A DNA stretch of 27,740 nucleotides from Bacteroidota bacterium (GCA_024280195.1 JAJRQP010000309.1:1-27740), one strand, 5' to 3'. Positions 1-8,881 are shown, numbered from the stretch's first letter. Translations and numbers: made by a program. The notes: generated by a model not told the origin, from the letters alone.

Positions 1-1811
1 TAACACCAACTCCGATCCAAGAAAAAGCTATTCCCCACTTATTACAAGAGGAAAGCGATTTTGTTGGACTAGCTCAAACAGGGACAGGTAAAACCGCAGC
101 GTTTGGTTTACCATTAGTAAGCAAAGTAGATGACAAATCTAGAACTCCGCAAGGATTGATTATTTGTCCAACTAGAGAACTTTGCATTCAAATCACAAAA
201 GATTTACAGAATTATTCGAAAAATTTGAAGATCAATGTAGTATCCGTTTATGGAGGTACTGACATTAGACGTCAAATTTCAGATATTAAAAGAGGTGCGC
301 AAATTATTGTTGCAACTCCTGGACGTTTGGTTGATTTGACAAAAAGAAAAGCCGTTGATTTACAAGATATCAATTGGGTCGTATTGGATGAAGCAGATGA
401 AATGCTGAACATGGGATTCAAAGAAGATATCGATTTTGTCTTGGATAAAACTCCAGAATGGAGAAATGTATGGTTATTCTCTGCAACAATGCCCAAAGAA
501 GTGGCGGCAATTGCAAAGAATTATATGCAAGACCCTTTAGAGGTTTCTATCGGACATAAAAATCAGACCAATGAAAACATCGAGCACATCTACTTTGTTG
601 TAAAAGAAAGAGATAGATATGCTGCTTTAAAAAGGTTAATTGATTTTAATCCAAATATTTACGGATTGGTATTCTGTAGAACTCGTAGAGAGACTGCAGC
701 CGTTGCTGAGAAGTTAGGAAAAGAAGGATATAGCGCAGAACCGTTGCACGGAGATTTATCTCAAGCACAACGTGATGCAGTAATGGGTAAATTCAGAAGA
801 AAAACATTACAGATTTTAGTAGCAACAGATGTTGCAGCCCGTGGAATTGATGTAGATAATATTACACACGTAATCAACTACAATCTTCCTGATGAAATCG
901 AGAATTATACGCACCGTTCAGGACGTACTGCTCGTGCTGGTAATAAAGGGGAATCTTTAGTGCTTATTAACACAGGAGAAGGATACAAAATCAACCAAAT
1001 CGAAAAGAAAATCCGTACAACTTTTGCAAAAGGAACGATTCCTAATTCAAAAGAAATTTGCGAAATTCAATTGATGAAATTGGTAGATAAGGTAATTACA
1101 ACAGAAGTGATGGAAGAGAATATCGCTGAGTTCATGCCTATAGTAATGAGTGAATTTGAAGCATTATCTAAAGAGGATATTGTTAAGAAATTTGTTTCTG
1201 CAGAATTTAACAGATTTATCGAGTACTATGAACGTGCTGGAGATTTAAACGCAAAAGCAGGAGATAGAGAAGATAGAGGCGGACGCGATAGAGATCGTGG
1301 TAGAGGAAGAGACAGAGATCGAGGTGGACGCGATCGAGGTGGACGTGATAGAGATCGCGGCAGCAGAGGAAGAAGAGATGATGAAAACAAGACAAGATTC
1401 TTCGTTAACATCGGAAAACGTGACGGATTAAATCCTGGTGGTTTATTGCGCGTTGTTTGTGATTCTACGAACTTAAAATCTGATAAAATTGGTCGTATCG
1501 ATATACTTGATTCATTTTCATTCTTTGATGCTGATAAAGATTTAGCTGATAAAATAGTTAGTGAAGTGTCTGGAGCTGATTATGAAGGGCACAGAGTGAA
1601 AGTTGAAGTTACCAAGAAGAGTGAAGGTGGCCGAAGTGGTGGTGGAGATCGAAGATCTGGATCTGATGGCGGAGGTCGTAGAAGTTTCAGTAGTGATAGA
1701 CGAAGTGGTGATAGAGACAGACGAAGTGGAGGCGGTGATCGCAGAAGCGGAGGAAGAGACAATGATAGAAGAGATCGTAGCGATAGAGGTGATAGAAGAC
1801 GTAGAGATTAA
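1..1811 (+). CDS. DEAD-box ATP-dependent RNA helicase, 5' truncated
   Basis: The reading frame is open from the window edge (codons from base 3), so the true start lies upstream; about 602 residues are visible. All core helicase motifs are present in order: Q motif TPTPIQ (3-20), motif I AQTGTGKT (72-95), PTREL, TPGRL, DEAD (387-398), SAT (480-488), ATDVAARGID, and HRSGRTARAG (from 912). After the two RecA-like domains comes a linker, an RG/RD-rich tract (about 1255-1380), a DbpA-type RNA-binding domain starting at RFFVNIGKRDGLNPGG (about 1393-1600), and a second arginine/glycine/serine-rich tail to the stop. This architecture is that of CsdA/DeaD or DbpA-type helicases that remodel rRNA structure during ribosome assembly, often in the cold. 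The two basic disordered tracts presumably add nonspecific RNA affinity. I cannot tell DeaD from DbpA orthology from sequence alone. typA follows on the same strand. Confidence 0.95.
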   Translation, partial: TPTPIQEKAIPHLLQEESDFVGLAQTGTGKTAAFGLPLVSKVDDKSRTPQGLIICPTRELCIQITKDLQNYSKNLKINVVSVYGGTDIRRQISDIKRGAQIIVATPGRLVDLTKRKAVDLQDINWVVLDEADEMLNMGFKEDIDFVLDKTPEWRNVWLFSATMPKEVAAIAKNYMQDPLEVSIGHKNQTNENIEHIYFVVKERDRYAALKRLIDFNPNIYGLVFCRTRRETAAVAEKLGKEGYSAEPLHGDLSQAQRDAVMGKFRRKTLQILVATDVAARGIDVDNITHVINYNLPDEIENYTHRSGRTARAGNKGESLVLINTGEGYKINQIEKKIRTTFAKGTIPNSKEICEIQLMKLVDKVITTEVMEENIAEFMPIVMSEFEALSKEDIVKKFVSAEFNRFIEYYERAGDLNAKAGDREDRGGRDRDRGRGRDRDRGGRDRGGRDRDRGSRGRRDDENKTRFFVNIGKRDGLNPGGLLRVVCDSTNLKSDKIGRIDILDSFSFFDADKDLADKIVSEVSGADYEGHRVKVEVTKKSEGGRSGGGDRRSGSDGGGRRSFSSDRRSGDRDRRSGGGDRRSGGRDNDRRDRSDRGDRRRRD

Positions 1812-1910
1812 ATGATAAGAATAGAAGAAGTTAAAAGAAGTAAAGAAGTTAAGGAGCAAGTACTCTCCTTAACTTCTCAACTTCTTCCTTCTTAACTCCT
1901 TAATAATAAA
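1812..1910. repeat. Intergenic purine/pyrimidine repeat with long hairpin (GAAGTTAAG-type words)
   Basis: The spacer between the helicase and typA is made of variants of one word, GAAGTTAA, and its complement. A perfect 13-bp stem pairs 1844-1856 with 1865-1877 around an 8-nt loop, and an outer 9-bp stem pairs 1824-1832 with 1879-1887. A further CTTCTTAACTCCTT copy follows at about 1889-1902. No T-tract follows the stem, so it is not a classical rho-independent terminator, though it could attenuate readthrough from the helicase or protect a processed 3' end. Confidence 0.6.
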
Positions 1911-1914
1911 AAAA

Positions 1915-3711
1915 ATGGAAATTAGAAATATTGCAATTATCGCCCATGTCGATCACGGGAAAACGACATTAGTAGATAAAATGATTGAAGCCGGAGGTGG
2001 AACTGATGAAAGATCTAAGCCTAAAGGTGAATTGATAATGGATAGTAACGATCTAGAAAAGGAACGTGGAATCACGATTACTTCTAAAAACGTTTCTGTA
2101 ACTTATAAAGGAACAAAAATTAACATCATTGACACACCTGGTCACGCCGATTTTGGTGGAGAAGTAGAACGTGTCTTAAACATGGCAGACGGTGTTTGTT
2201 TATTGGTTGATGCTTTTGAAGGTCCAATGCCGCAAACAAGATTCGTTCTTGGGAAAGCTTTGGCAATGGGGTTAAAACCATTGGTTGTTATCAATAAAGT
2301 TGATAAAGACAATTGTACTCCTGATGAAGTACATGAAAAGGTATTTGATTTAATGTTTGAACTAGATGCAAGTGAGGAGCAATTGGAATTCCCAACGGCT
2401 TATGGTTCTGCAAAAAATGGTTGGATGTCATTGGACTGGAAAGAACCAACAGATTCTATCATTCCATTGTTAGATTTAATTTTGGATTACTACCCACCAA
2501 TTACAATTCCAGAAGGGAATACGCAAATGCTGATTACTTCTTTGGATTTTTCTTCTTTCGTTGGTCGTATCGCAATCGGTCGTTTAACAAGAGGTGTTTT
2601 GAAACCAAATATGCCAATCATTCTTGCTAAAGCAGACGGTACTAAGCAAAAACACAAAATCAAAGAGGTATTTACTTTTGAAGGAACAGACCGTGTGAAA
2701 ACAGATTCTGTCCAAGGTGGAGATATTTGCGCAATTACAGGTATTGAAGGTTTTGAAATTGGTGATACTATTTGTGATGTAGAAAATCCTGAACCATTAG
2801 AAAGTATTGCGATTGATGAACCAACAATGAGTATGATGTTCTCAATTAATGATTCTCCATTCTTCGGGAAAGAAGGGAAATTAGTTACTTCGAGACATAT
2901 TTCTGAACGTTTAGATAAAGAATTAGAGAAGAATCTTGCAATGCGTGTTCAAAAAACGGACAAAGCTGATAAATGGCTAGTTTTCGGACGTGGTGTCATG
3001 CACTTATCTGTCTTAATTGAAACAATGCGTCGTGAAGGTTACGAATTACAAGTGGGTCAACCTCAAGTTTTGATAAAAGAAATTGATGGTAAGAAATGTG
3101 AACCTATTGAAGAATTAACAATCGATTTACCAGAAGTGAATAGTGGAACGGCTGTAGAAGCGGTTACAAAACGTAAAGGTGAAATGTTGAACATGGTTCC
3201 TAAAGGTGAACGAATGACAATTACTTTCCAGATTCCTTCTCGTGGTATCATCGGTTTGAGAAATTACTTATTGACTGCAACTGCAGGTGAGGCAATTATG
3301 TCGCATAGATTCTTAGAATACCAACCTTACAAAGGTGAAATTACAGGTCGTTTAAATGGATCTTTGATTTCTATGGAATTAGGAACGTCAATTCCTTTCT
3401 CATTGAATAACCTGCAAGAAAGAGGAACATTCTTTATTGCTCCAGGTGAGAAGATTTATGAAGGACAAGTAATTGGAGAAAACAGTCGTGCAAATGACTT
3501 AGTTGTAAACGTTACTAAAACGAAGCAATTAACAAACATGCGTAAGTCTGGTACTGATGCTAAGGTGAGAATTGTTCCACCAAGAGTATTTAGCTTGGAA
3601 GAATGTTTAGAATACATTCAAGCGGATGAATACGTAGAGGTGACTCCAGAAAGCTTAAGAATGCGTAAGATCTTGTTAAAAGAAAACGAGCGTAAGAGAT
3701 CTGGGAAGTAA
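1915..3711 (+). CDS. typA: Ribosome-associated GTPase TypA/BipA
   Basis: This is a 598-residue translational GTPase, the usual length for TypA/BipA. GTP-binding motifs are intact: G1 AHVDHGKTTL (residues 10-19), G2 RGITI (51-55), G3 DTPGH (73-77), G4 NKVD (127-130) and a GSAKNGW G5. The C-terminal half carries the family's EF-G-like domains (for example GRGVMHLSVLIETMRREGYE and PSRGIIGLRNYLLTATAGEAIMSH) and lacks the extra domains of EF-G. TypA binds the ribosome and supports 50S assembly and growth under cold or other stress, which fits its place next to an RNA helicase. The start is at an A-rich leader (AATAATAAAAAAA) with no Shine-Dalgarno, as usual in Bacteroidota. Confidence 0.97.
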   Translation: MEIRNIAIIAHVDHGKTTLVDKMIEAGGGTDERSKPKGELIMDSNDLEKERGITITSKNVSVTYKGTKINIIDTPGHADFGGEVERVLNMADGVCLLVDAFEGPMPQTRFVLGKALAMGLKPLVVINKVDKDNCTPDEVHEKVFDLMFELDASEEQLEFPTAYGSAKNGWMSLDWKEPTDSIIPLLDLILDYYPPITIPEGNTQMLITSLDFSSFVGRIAIGRLTRGVLKPNMPIILAKADGTKQKHKIKEVFTFEGTDRVKTDSVQGGDICAITGIEGFEIGDTICDVENPEPLESIAIDEPTMSMMFSINDSPFFGKEGKLVTSRHISERLDKELEKNLAMRVQKTDKADKWLVFGRGVMHLSVLIETMRREGYELQVGQPQVLIKEIDGKKCEPIEELTIDLPEVNSGTAVEAVTKRKGEMLNMVPKGERMTITFQIPSRGIIGLRNYLLTATAGEAIMSHRFLEYQPYKGEITGRLNGSLISMELGTSIPFSLNNLQERGTFFIAPGEKIYEGQVIGENSRANDLVVNVTKTKQLTNMRKSGTDAKVRIVPPRVFSLEECLEYIQADEYVEVTPESLRMRKILLKENERKRSGK

Positions 3712-3733
3712 TCCAGCAAACTTTAAAGCATAA

Positions 3734-3770
3734 AAAAAAACCTGTGAAGATTATCTTCACAGGTTTTTTT
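3734..3770. terminator. Bidirectional rho-independent terminator
   Basis: A perfect 10-bp GC-containing stem CCTGTGAAGA (3741-3750) pairs with 3754-3763 around a 3-nt loop. It is flanked by seven A on the left and seven T on the right that extend the stem. It lies between the converging typA and the T9SS-protein gene and should stop transcription from both sides. Confidence 0.92.
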
Positions 3771-3786
3771 AGTTTTATTACGTTAA

Positions 3787-4812
3787 CTATTTCTTTACAA
3801 TCGTTTTTGTAGTTGTTTTATCATTGTCAGTGATTCTTAAAAAGTAAACGCCATTCTCATAAGAACTAACATCAACAGTTGTGTTATTACTTACATTAAA
3901 TGATGATAAAACACGTCCGCTTTGATCGATAACCTGACCAGTTGCATCAGAAAATTCTCCGCGAATTGTCACAAGATCAGTTGAAGGATTTGGATAAACA
4001 CTAAAATCGATGCTGTTATTCTCTTCTATTGCTAAATATCCAGATGGTGCATAAGAAGATAGTACAAGAGAAAATTCATTAATTGGCTCAGCGCCTCCAA
4101 CAACTTGAATCGTCAATTTAGAAATGGTGAAAATCGGTAAGTTACTTGTGCTTATATAGTATTCAAACTGATTACGAATAATTTCTAAATCGCCTAAAAA
4201 AGTTCCAGTAACAACCGATGTGTCAATTATATGATATCTCAATACATTTGGTACTGTAATAGCTCCTGGAAACAACATTGTTCCTTGTCCGTCAATAGTT
4301 GAGTAAACATTTCCTGTCATTGGAGAAGTAGTAGGTGTTCCTAAAACGTAACTTACTGTTCCAGCAAAATTATCTGTAGAAACTGATCCGAATGAAAATG
4401 GATAAGTCAGCAATATTTCATTATCCGTACTGAATTTAGCAACAACATCTCCTAAAGATGGTTCATTGAATACAAAACCTTGAGAGGTTCTTTCTGTTGC
4501 AGTAGATGTTATGTATGAGTTCATCGAGCTTTCCACTTTAATTGCTTTAACTGAAGAAGGAAAGTCAGCTGCGTTAGCTGCTGTTGTAGCATCCAATGCT
4601 TCTACTAATCTAGTTTGGTTAGGGATTCCTAATAATGTTGAATAATCCCAAGTAACTCCTGTTCCAGAGATTCCTGCATAGTCAATGGTGAATGAGTCGC
4701 ATAAAAACATGCTCAAATTATCTCCAATAACTGGTTCGTTTGCTTGTGTTAAACTTTGCGTGTTTCCTAAGAAAGAAAAAGCCAAAGTTGCTAAAAGTAA
4801 TGTTCTTTTCAT
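3787..4812 (-). CDS. Secreted protein with T9SS type A C-terminal sorting domain
   Basis: The preferred start gives MKRTLLLATLAFSFLGNTQS, a typical Sec signal peptide. A longer ORF begins at 4830, but a promoter -7 box covers 4828-4835, so the ATG at 4812 is more likely. The mature middle part (about 240 residues) is rich in Ser, Thr, Asn and beta-forming residues and I recognise no enzyme motif in it. The last roughly 75 residues are a clear type IX sorting domain: FSVYPNPSTD, then VIDQSGRVL, then ENGVYFLRI and a terminal TKTIVKK. Such proteins cross the outer membrane by the T9SS and are usually released or attached after removal of the tail. It has its own promoter and terminator, so it appears monocistronic. 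The function of the mature part is unknown. Confidence 0.9.
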   Translation of the reverse strand: MKRTLLLATLAFSFLGNTQSLTQANEPVIGDNLSMFLCDSFTIDYAGISGTGVTWDYSTLLGIPNQTRLVEALDATTAANAADFPSSVKAIKVESSMNSYITSTATERTSQGFVFNEPSLGDVVAKFSTDNEILLTYPFSFGSVSTDNFAGTVSYVLGTPTTSPMTGNVYSTIDGQGTMLFPGAITVPNVLRYHIIDTSVVTGTFLGDLEIIRNQFEYYISTSNLPIFTISKLTIQVVGGAEPINEFSLVLSSYAPSGYLAIEENNSIDFSVYPNPSTDLVTIRGEFSDATGQVIDQSGRVLSSFNVSNNTTVDVSSYENGVYFLRITDNDKTTTKTIVKK

Positions 4813-4827
4813 TTTAATTTGTTTTGT

Positions 4828-4859
4828 CAAACTTACTCATTTCAACTGATTTAGTCAAA
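4828..4859 (-). promoter_or_regulatory. Bacteroidota-type promoter for the T9SS-protein gene
   Basis: On the minus strand, TTTG (4859-4856) is followed after 20 nt by TAAGTTTG (4835-4828). This matches the Flavobacterium consensus TTTG-N19-TAnnTTTG almost exactly. The predicted transcript would begin about 10 nt before the ATG at 4812. Confidence 0.72.
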
Positions 4860-4894
4860 AGAATAAGTTTTAGTGTTATTTAACGTCAAACGAT

Positions 4895-4902
4895 TATCTT
4901 TG
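4895..4902 (+). promoter_or_regulatory. Promoter -7 box TATCTTTG for the RND/NhaC pair
   Basis: TATCTTTG matches TAnnTTTG exactly and lies 29 bases upstream of the exporter ATG at 4932. The -33 region is only T-rich (TTTT at 4868-4871), so the match rests on the -7 box. It is divergent from the promoter at 4828-4859. Confidence 0.6.
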
Positions 4903-4931
4903 ACACTTATCTAAACGAAGCGAATCACAAA

Positions 4932-7241
4932 ATGGTTGGAGAACAGAAATTTAAAAAAAGTATTTGGATAGTTTTAGCAGTATTGATAAGCATTACTGCC
5001 TTTCTTGGTTACGAGATGACGAAGATTAAGTTTGACTATGATTTCGAAAAATTCTTCCCTGTAAACGATGATGAAACTGATTTTTTCTTTGCGCACAGAG
5101 AAATGTTTACATCTGATAATGATTTTCTTTTAATCGCAGTAGAGAATTCTAAAGGTGTTTTTGAAGCTGATTTTTTGAAAAAAGTCGATCGTTTCACAAA
5201 AAAAATAGAAGGAGTAGATGATGTTAAATTTGTGACTTCAATCACCAATATGGAAGAACGATTCATCTTTGCCGGTGGTTCCTCTTCTTCAAAACCGTAC
5301 ATTGATTTTAGCGACCTTGATGCTAAACGAGATTCTACCAGAATTTTTAAGAACGTAGAATTAATAAATACACTAGTTGCCAATGATGCAAAGTCTATTT
5401 GTTTATTCATTCGGCACACAGATTACATTTCTAAAAAGAAAAGCGACGATTTAATCAATAACATTGATGCAGTCATCCAAGATTTTGATTTTGAAAGAAC
5501 AAGAGTTGCTGGTAGAACTATTGGACAGCAATATTACATCGAAAAAATGACTTTTGAAATGGCACTTTTCATCGGTTTGAGTGCTTTCTTAATCGTGTTC
5601 TTTCTCTTTGTTGCATTTCGTTCTGTTTGGGGAGTATTAATTCCTCAAATCATCATTTTTGCATCAATGATATGGGTCGTTGGTGGAATGGGAGTCTTTG
5701 AAGAGCCTATGAATATTGTTCTTTCGACATTGCCATCCATTATGTTTGTTGTTTCGATGTCGGATGTTATTCATTTGGTATCGAGATATTTAGACGCGCT
5801 CCGTGAAGAAGATAAAGTGTATGACGCAATTATGGTTGCAGTTCGAGAGGTTGGATTAGCAACATTCCTTACGTCGGTTACTACAGCCATTGGATTCTTC
5901 TCGCTTTCTTTTGTCAACGTGCAACCGATACAAGCATTCGGAATCGTTATGGGTTTTGGAGTTTTAATTGCATTTGTGCTTACCTTCGTTACGCTACCTA
6001 TTCTTTTTTACATTTTCCCAGGACCAAAATACGTGCGAGAGACTAAAAAAAATCACTTTTGGAAAAAGTATTTAATGCGTGGTTTTTCTTTAGTATTGAG
6101 AAGAAGAAAAAGAATCATTGTGATTTCTGTCCTAGTGATGATTGTCAGTATTTTTGGATTGATGCAATTGAAGAGCAATAATTTCTTAATGGATGATTTA
6201 AAGGCTAACGAACCATTAAAGGTTGATTTCAATTACCTCGATGAGCATTATGGAGGAATCCGTCCTTTTGAACTGGCAGTGATAATTAATGATGATGACA
6301 AAACTGTTTGGGACAAAGATATATTGCAAACAATTGATTCTGTGGAAACCTATTTACAAGACGTGTACGGAGTGACCATTAAAAACTCTTTGGTGAGAAT
6401 GCTTAAAATAATGAATCGTTCTTCGCACGCAGGGTTGAAAGAATATTATAAGTTGCCGACCAAAAAACGCAAGTTAAAACAACATCGAAGAGGGTTAAGA
6501 CTCATTCAGAAAGGAGAATTCATTAAAACATTTGTCGATTCTACAGAGAAAAGAACACGGATCAACGGAACAATTCCTGATTTAGGAAATTCAGTTGTTA
6601 TTGCAAAGAATGAGAAATTGGAAGAATATTTGAAATCTAAAAATCTGGAAGGAAAAATACATTTCCAAGTTACGGGAACAGCTCACTTAATTGATAAGAA
6701 CCTAAAATATATGTCATTCAGCTTAGTGAAAGGATTGGCGGTTTCTGTTCTAATTGTTGCTTTGATTATTGGATTTATTTATCGCTCCGCAACCATTCTG
6801 GTGATTAGTATCATAACCAATTTAATTCCTTTAATTTTCATCGCTGGAGTTATGGGGTACTTAGGAATCGATTTAAAAACAAGCACCTCTATCATTTTTA
6901 CAATCGCCTTCGGTATTGCCGTCGATGACACCATTCACTTCCTCGGTAAATTCAAATACGAGCTAATGAAAGGGAAAAGTAAAATATACGCATTAAAGAG
7001 AACTTATTTAACAACAGGGAAAGCAATGATTTTGACAACCTTAATTCTCTGTGCTGGATTCTTACTTTTGGTATTCTCTAGCTTTTTAGGAACCTTCAAT
7101 ATGGGATTATTACTTTGCATTACATTGTTTGTGGCATTAATTGCTGATATTACAGTTCTTCCCGTATTACTTCTTTTATTGTATAAACCTTTACGGGATG
7201 AAGTTGAACCGAATACTAATATTACAAAGAATTTAAAATGA
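4932..7241 (+). CDS. RND-superfamily (MMPL-type) transporter
   Basis: This 769-residue protein has the duplicated RND plan: an N-terminal membrane segment (about residues 11-28), a large periplasmic loop, a block of five or six helices (about 212-365), then a basic linker, another helix, a second loop and a second helix block to about 755. The two halves carry equivalent charged motifs inside the membrane, MSDVIHLVSRY in the first and GIAVDDTIHFLGKFK in the second, the likely proton-relay sites. Length and lack of tripartite-pump features place it with MMPL/HpnN-like exporters, which move lipids or other hydrophobic substrates to the outer envelope, rather than with AcrB drug pumps. The substrate cannot be read from sequence. 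Its TGA overlaps the next gene's ATG by 4 bp, indicating co-translation with the antiporter. Confidence 0.9.
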   Translation: MVGEQKFKKSIWIVLAVLISITAFLGYEMTKIKFDYDFEKFFPVNDDETDFFFAHREMFTSDNDFLLIAVENSKGVFEADFLKKVDRFTKKIEGVDDVKFVTSITNMEERFIFAGGSSSSKPYIDFSDLDAKRDSTRIFKNVELINTLVANDAKSICLFIRHTDYISKKKSDDLINNIDAVIQDFDFERTRVAGRTIGQQYYIEKMTFEMALFIGLSAFLIVFFLFVAFRSVWGVLIPQIIIFASMIWVVGGMGVFEEPMNIVLSTLPSIMFVVSMSDVIHLVSRYLDALREEDKVYDAIMVAVREVGLATFLTSVTTAIGFFSLSFVNVQPIQAFGIVMGFGVLIAFVLTFVTLPILFYIFPGPKYVRETKKNHFWKKYLMRGFSLVLRRRKRIIVISVLVMIVSIFGLMQLKSNNFLMDDLKANEPLKVDFNYLDEHYGGIRPFELAVIINDDDKTVWDKDILQTIDSVETYLQDVYGVTIKNSLVRMLKIMNRSSHAGLKEYYKLPTKKRKLKQHRRGLRLIQKGEFIKTFVDSTEKRTRINGTIPDLGNSVVIAKNEKLEEYLKSKNLEGKIHFQVTGTAHLIDKNLKYMSFSLVKGLAVSVLIVALIIGFIYRSATILVISIITNLIPLIFIAGVMGYLGIDLKTSTSIIFTIAFGIAVDDTIHFLGKFKYELMKGKSKIYALKRTYLTTGKAMILTTLILCAGFLLLVFSSFLGTFNMGLLLCITLFVALIADITVLPVLLLLLYKPLRDEVEPNTNITKNLK

Positions 7242-8683
7242 CATCAAAAACGAAAAAGCCTTCCTTCTTTCTTGCCTTAATTCCGATTATTGTTCTAGTT
7301 GTATTTCTTGCCCTAAACGTGGTTATGTTTGGTGATAACGCCACCTCTGGTCCGAATCAAATTGCGCTAATTCTCGCAGCAATGTCTGGCGTAATTGTAG
7401 CCATGCGATTAGGTTTCAAGTGGGAGCAACTGCAAAAAGGGATTGTGGACAGTATCAATTCTGCGATGTCTGCCATTCTTATTCTTTTACTAATTGGTGC
7501 GCTTGCAGGTACTTGGATGATGTCTGGGATTGTACCCACAATGATCTACTACGGTTTAGAAATTCTCAATCCAACGATATTTTTAGTTGCAGCATGTATT
7601 GTAAGTGCGATTGTTGCCTTAGCGACAGGTTCTTCATGGACAACCGTTGCTACAGTCGGTGTTGCTTTAATAGGAATAGGAACAGCATTGGGAATAGGAC
7701 AAGGGATGGTTGCTGGAGCAATTATTTCGGGTGCTTATTTTGGAGATAAAATGTCACCCCTTTCTGATACAACGAACTTAGCACCAGCAATGGCAGGAAC
7801 AGATTTGATAACGCATATCCGCTACATGGCGTTAACTACCATTCCCTCAATATTGATAACACTAGTAATCTTTTTAATACTCGGCTTCACAATAGAAACT
7901 CATGAAACAAGTGAAGGAGTTGGAGCGATGCTAACAGCAATTGATGCTAAGTATTTCGTCTCTCCCATTCTTTTTATAGTCCCAGCTGTCGTAATTTATT
8001 TAATCATCAAGAAAGTAAGTGCAATCCCTGCTTTATTTATCGGTACTCTTTTAGGTGCAGTTGCAGCCATCGTTTTTCAGCCAGAAGTGGTGATGGAAAT
8101 TGGTGGAACACGCGATAATTATTTTGAAGCTGCCTACATGGCAAGTATGCGAGCAATGTCTATGGAGACAGAAGTTATAACAGGAAGTGCTGAAGTAAAT
8201 GAGTTGCTAGGGACTTCTGGGATGTATGGAATGATGATTACCATTTGGTTAATCATTTGCGCCATGTGCTTTGGTGGAGTAATGGAAGCTGCTGGTCTTT
8301 TAAAGAGAATCACCAACACAGTTATTCAATTTGCAAAATCCACAGGGTCTTTGATAGCAACAACTGCTGGAACTTGTGTGTTTTTCAATGCTACAGCTTC
8401 TGATCAATATTTAGCCATTGTTGTTCCTGGGAAAATGTTTGAGGATATCTACCCAGAAAGAGGTCTGGCTCCAGAGAACTTAAGTAGAACCCTAGAAGAT
8501 GCAGGTACGGTTACATCTGTTCTCTTTCCTTGGAATACGTGTGGAGCAACGCAAGCGCATGTTCTTTCTGTTGCAACCGGAGATTATTGGATGTATTGCT
8601 TCTTTAATTTAATCAGTCCTGCGATGACGATTGTTTATGCTTATGCCGGAATTAAGATTAAGAAGGTGGAGAAGAAGGGATAG
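7238..8683 (+). CDS. nhaC: Na+/H+ antiporter, NhaC family
   Basis: This is a 481-residue polytopic membrane protein with about 11-12 hydrophobic segments. The NhaC signature regions are clear: GSSWTTVATVGVALIGIG and the SGAYFGDKMSPLSDTTNLAP segment with conserved Asp, Lys and Ser/Thr residues, plus a second-half FFNATASDQYLAIVVPG stretch. NhaC proteins exchange Na+ for H+ across the inner membrane, and paralogues exchange malate/lactate or other solutes. The start ATG overlaps the RND gene's stop (ATGA), so the two are likely one transcript from the promoter near 4895. Substrate specificity within the NhaC family is inferred, not shown. Confidence 0.92.
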   Translation: MTSKTKKPSFFLALIPIIVLVVFLALNVVMFGDNATSGPNQIALILAAMSGVIVAMRLGFKWEQLQKGIVDSINSAMSAILILLLIGALAGTWMMSGIVPTMIYYGLEILNPTIFLVAACIVSAIVALATGSSWTTVATVGVALIGIGTALGIGQGMVAGAIISGAYFGDKMSPLSDTTNLAPAMAGTDLITHIRYMALTTIPSILITLVIFLILGFTIETHETSEGVGAMLTAIDAKYFVSPILFIVPAVVIYLIIKKVSAIPALFIGTLLGAVAAIVFQPEVVMEIGGTRDNYFEAAYMASMRAMSMETEVITGSAEVNELLGTSGMYGMMITIWLIICAMCFGGVMEAAGLLKRITNTVIQFAKSTGSLIATTAGTCVFFNATASDQYLAIVVPGKMFEDIYPERGLAPENLSRTLEDAGTVTSVLFPWNTCGATQAHVLSVATGDYWMYCFFNLISPAMTIVYAYAGIKIKKVEKKG

Positions 8684-8734
8684 AAAATTATTTTTTCTTG
8701 TTTTTATACATGTATCAACTCTAAAACCGAACTT

Positions 8735-8803
8735 ATGCGTTTTCCAATACTAACTTTCATTCTCCTATTTTTTATTTCTTGTAGATTATATTCAATTCAC
8801 TAA
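8735..8803 (+). CDS. Possible 22-residue lipoprotein-like peptide or gene remnant
   Basis: A short ORF encodes MRFPILTFILLFFISC followed by six residues and TAA. The first 16 residues look exactly like a Bacteroidota lipoprotein signal peptide ending in a lipobox-like ISC. The frame stops only six codons later. It may be a truncated lipoprotein gene, a genuine tiny lipopeptide, or chance in AT-rich DNA. A terminator follows at 8827-8857. Confidence 0.25.
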   Translation: MRFPILTFILLFFISCRLYSIH

Positions 8804-8826
8804 AAGAGTAAAATTTTAACCCAAAG

Positions 8827-8857
8827 AAAGGCTGTCAAATATTTGATAGCCTTTTTT
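8827..8857 (+). terminator. Rho-independent terminator after nhaC
   Basis: GGCTGTCAAA (8830-8839) pairs with TTTGATAGCC (8842-8851) with one G-T pair. The innermost bases form the loop, and the stem is extended by AAA/TTT and followed by six T. It ends the RND-nhaC transcript before ffh. Confidence 0.85.
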
Positions 8858-8881
8858 ATTCTTTAATTTTTATTTATTCCC

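Noticed and set aside
1542..1859. Long minus-strand ORF opposite the helicase tail, Ser/Thr/Ile-rich
   Set aside because: It is the antisense reading of the Arg/Gly-rich coding repeat and has no start context or independent features.
1915..3711. EF-G or LepA as an alternative to TypA
   Set aside because: Length of 598 with the TypA-type C-terminal segments (such as PSRGIIGLRNYLL) fits BipA/TypA better.
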